Part shown: positions 62,298-64,000 of the stretch, piece by piece
How positions within the stretch are numbered: position 1 is the first letter of the stretch
Layout: each line of letters opens with the position of its first letter
The notes under the pieces: model-generated
Databases searched by the model: none
What the model saw: the letters and a program-made list of their open reading frames with translations, nothing else
Told to the model about the DNA's origin: nothing
Made by a program: the position numbers and the translations under genes
Source of the DNA: Streptomyces sp. WM6386
GTDB lineage: Bacteria > Actinomycetota > Actinomycetes > Streptomycetales > Streptomycetaceae
Direction: 5' to 3'
NCBI RefSeq assembly: GCF_000972385.1
Contig: NZ_JXTE01000044.1
Location: 11,229-75,228 of the forward strand
Length of the DNA stretch: 64,000 nt

Positions 62298-62972
62298 CTA
62301 CGCCGCGAGCCGCTCCGCCTCCACGACCGCCTCCGCCAGGGTGTCCACCACAGGCACCCCCACCTCCTCCAGGCTGGCCCGGCTGTGCGAACCCCCCGTG
62401 TACAGCACGGCCCGCGCCCCCACATGCCGCGCCGCCACCGCGTCGTCGGCCGCGTCACCGATCACCACGGTCCGGGCAGGGTCCACTCCCGCCGCCCCCG
62501 TCAGTGCGGCGAGGTGTCGCGTCATGTGCTCGGCCTTGCTGCCCCCGGAAGGCCCGGTCCGTCCGTCGACGCGTATGAAGTGCGCCTCGATCCCGAACCC
62601 CCGGACCAGCGGAAGCAGGTCCTCGTGCCCGTACATGCTGAGGATCGACTGGCTGCGCCCCGCCGACCGCCACCCCGCGAGCAGCTCGGCCGCACCCGTC
62701 GTGAGCCCGCAGCTGACCCGATGCTCGGTGTAGTACCGATGGAAGGTCGCGTCCATGACGACCCACTCGGCCTCGGTCGGCAGCCGCCCCAGCAGCCGCT
62801 CGTAGAACTTCGGCACCGGCACGCAGTACAGCGCCCGATACCGCTCCATCGTGATCGGCGCGAGTCCCAGCTCGGCGAACGCCGCGTTCGTCGCCCCGAT
62901 GATCGCGTCATTGTCGTGGAACAGCGTCCCGTTCCAGTCCCACACAATGTGCGCGCCCGTTTGCTTCCCCAT
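62298..62972 (-). CDS. HAD-superfamily hydrolase (phosphatase type)
   Basis: The 224-residue protein has HAD motif I as VWDWNGTLFHDN (Asp12 nucleophile, Asn14 instead of a second Asp), motif II in SMYGHE, and motif IV in VVIGDAADDAVAA. The cap is inserted after motif I. The family usually removes phosphate from small metabolites. An Asn at the second position of DxD is seen in some subfamilies and may alter catalysis. Start ATG 62972 lies in an AT-rich stretch and lacks a ribosome site, so the transcript may be leaderless. Confidence 0.88.
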   Translation of the reverse strand: MGKQTGAHIVWDWNGTLFHDNDAIIGATNAAFAELGLAPITMERYRALYCVPVPKFYERLLGRLPTEAEWVVMDATFHRYYTEHRVSCGLTTGAAELLAGWRSAGRSQSILSMYGHEDLLPLVRGFGIEAHFIRVDGRTGPSGGSKAEHMTRHLAALTGAAGVDPARTVVIGDAADDAVAARHVGARAVLYTGGSHSRASLEEVGVPVVDTLAEAVVEAERLAA

Positions 62973-63041
62973 GTCAAAAAAATGTACCCGCCGCCACTGA
63001 CAATCAAGTGCCCAGCAGGTCACAGAGGCAGGGCCGGCCCC

Positions 63042-63557
63042 TCAGTTCCCCAGCCCGACCAGGTTCGGGATCTCCTGCGTGGCGAACCAGAGCAGTTCGT
63101 GGTCCTCGGCTCCGTCCACGACGAACTGCGCGTCGTCGTCCCCGCCGTCCGCCGCCGCGAGCGCCTCCGCGGCCGCGGTCACGTCCGCCTCGGCGTCGCT
63201 CGCGTCGACATGTACGGCGGCCGCCTTGCCCAGCGGCACGGCCCGGCCGACCCGCACCTCGCCCAGCGCGGCCGGGTCGAGCCCTCGGTCGGGGTCGGAG
63301 ACCGCCGCGCCGTCGGGCACGTCGACGGCGACCACGACCCGGCGCCGCACCGCCTCGGGGTCGGCCGCCAGCAGCCGCAGCGAGGCGAGCGCGGCCCGGT
63401 TCAGCGCCGCGTACTCCAGCTCCTCGATGTCGTCGGAGAGGTACCACTCGCGCAACGCGGGCGTCACGGCGTAGGCGACGAGCGGTCCGGACCCCAGCTC
63501 GCCCGTCTTGTACGCCTCGGCGAGACCGGAGAGGGTCAGGGGGACGTAGACGCGCAT
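63042..63557 (-). CDS. Conserved actinobacterial hypothetical protein (DUF6912-like)
   Basis: The 171-residue protein begins MRVYVPLTLSGLAEAYKTGE and ends with HELLWFATQEIPNLVGLGN, with no TM helix or signal. Its middle part is rich in Ala, Asp and Val (AVHVDASDAEADVTAAAEAL). I associate this start and end with a conserved actinobacterial family, DUF6912, from memory. It is a small acidic soluble protein of unknown function, often located beside a HAD hydrolase gene in Streptomyces, as here. Confidence 0.8.
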   Translation of the reverse strand: MRVYVPLTLSGLAEAYKTGELGSGPLVAYAVTPALREWYLSDDIEELEYAALNRAALASLRLLAADPEAVRRRVVVAVDVPDGAAVSDPDRGLDPAALGEVRVGRAVPLGKAAAVHVDASDAEADVTAAAEALAAADGGDDDAQFVVDGAEDHELLWFATQEIPNLVGLGN

Positions 63558-63877
63558 GGGCTGCCGCTTTCGTGGTCGGAGGGCGGGGTCGGAGTGCTCC
63601 GCAGGGGCCTCGGTGAAGGCCTTCAGGATACGTGCGGGCGTCCCCTTTCGAGTCCCTGCCTCTACGTCCTGAGGCGTCCACCCTGGTCCGGGAACTCACC
63701 CGGTGCGCCCCCGCGGTCACGGCCTTCAGCCCGCCTCGCTCACTCGGATAAGTGAACATTCCGGCCGCTCGACCCGGCCCTCGGCTGGCTTGCCGCTGCC
63801 ACTCGCAACCCCGTACAAGATCCCCAACACGAAAGTTACCGCCCGGTACAACTCCGGGCTCACCGAACGGGGACCCC
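63558..63877. other. Intergenic region with candidate promoter for the last gene
   Basis: No gene is seen in these 320 bases. TTGCCG (63790-63795) and TACAAG (63814-63819) are 18 bases apart and could be a promoter for the rightward gene starting at 63878. Confidence 0.35.
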
Positions 63878-64000
63878 ATGAACAAGGTCATGACCAGGGC
63901 ACAGAACCGTCCGGGCACCCGCCCCCCGGGCCGCCGTGACGCACGCCGCCCGGGCACCACCCCGCCCCGCACCCCGACCGGCGGCACGCCCCGCACGGCC
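63878..64000 (+). CDS. Start of a gene that continues past the window (Arg/Pro/Thr-rich N-terminus)
   Basis: ATG 63878 opens a frame that stays open for all 41 codons to the window edge (MNKVMTRAQNRPGTRPPGRR...). The visible part is basic and rich in Pro, Thr and Gly, as disordered N-terminal tails of actinobacterial proteins often are. The family cannot be told. Confidence 0.5.
   Translation, partial: MNKVMTRAQNRPGTRPPGRRDARRPGTTPPRTPTGGTPRTA

Noticed and set aside
1-64000. CRISPR array
   Set aside because: No series of regularly spaced direct repeats with unique spacers was seen; the repeats found are operators or dispersed intergenic elements.

Overview
The window is high-GC actinobacterial chromosome, almost certainly Streptomyces. 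Codon third positions are nearly all G or C, starts are often GTG or TTG, and several gene blocks are typical of the genus: matA-matB, ssrA-smpB, ftsE-ftsX, prfB with two Ser/Thr kinases, ohrA-ohrR and the 180-kDa NAD-glutamate dehydrogenase. From memory the order matches S. coelicolor from about SCO2961 to SCO3002, with extra material inserted. I could not check this by alignment.

Layout. 1-8.9 kb: the end of a methyltransferase, a terpene-cyclase-fold protein, two membrane proteins, an F420-type oxidoreductase, a Pro/Gln-rich membrane protein, a lipoprotein, and a three-gene unit (DUF2975 membrane protein, HTH regulator, 34-residue membrane peptide) behind a repeated CGATAA motif. 8.9-14.4 kb: a tightly overlapping exopolysaccharide operon (matA, matB, acyltransferase) preceded by a LysR gene. 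14.5-15.9 kb: an MFS exporter whose C-terminus runs into a dispersed repeat. 16.0-25.5 kb: an inducible operon for alpha-xylosides, probably xyloglucan fragments, with a binding lipoprotein, two permeases, a GH31 alpha-xylosidase, a LacI repressor and a secreted GH3 enzyme. Two palindromes lie in front, and the LacI gene has a TTA codon. 25.4-28.7 kb: a broken gene end, a tnpB-only insertion element, a secreted esterase and an unknown protein.

28.8-38.4 kb is core genome: tmRNA, smpB, an S41 peptidase (with a TTA codon), ftsX, ftsE, a zinc-ribbon membrane protein, a sortase-type surface protein, prfB, pkaB and pkaA. Divergent from pkaA is a 1283-residue FHA/FtsK-like ATPase (38.7-42.5 kb). 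42.7-46.3 kb is a second sugar importer whose first permease carries a large extracellular insert. Neither importer has its own ATPase gene, so a shared ATPase such as MsiK is expected.

46.5-56.0 kb is a cell-wall glycopolymer region: a bifunctional glycosyltransferase/TagF-like protein, a decayed fragment, ohrA/ohrR, a short glycosyltransferase, galE, a truncated ADP-ribosylglycohydrolase, a TetR regulator with three repeats in front of a TagGH-type exporter, and a GtrA-like protein. 56.1-64 kb holds NAD-GDH, a DJ-1/PfpI protein, a HAD hydrolase, a conserved hypothetical and the start of a further gene. No CRISPR array, prophage, integrase or secondary-metabolite cluster was seen.
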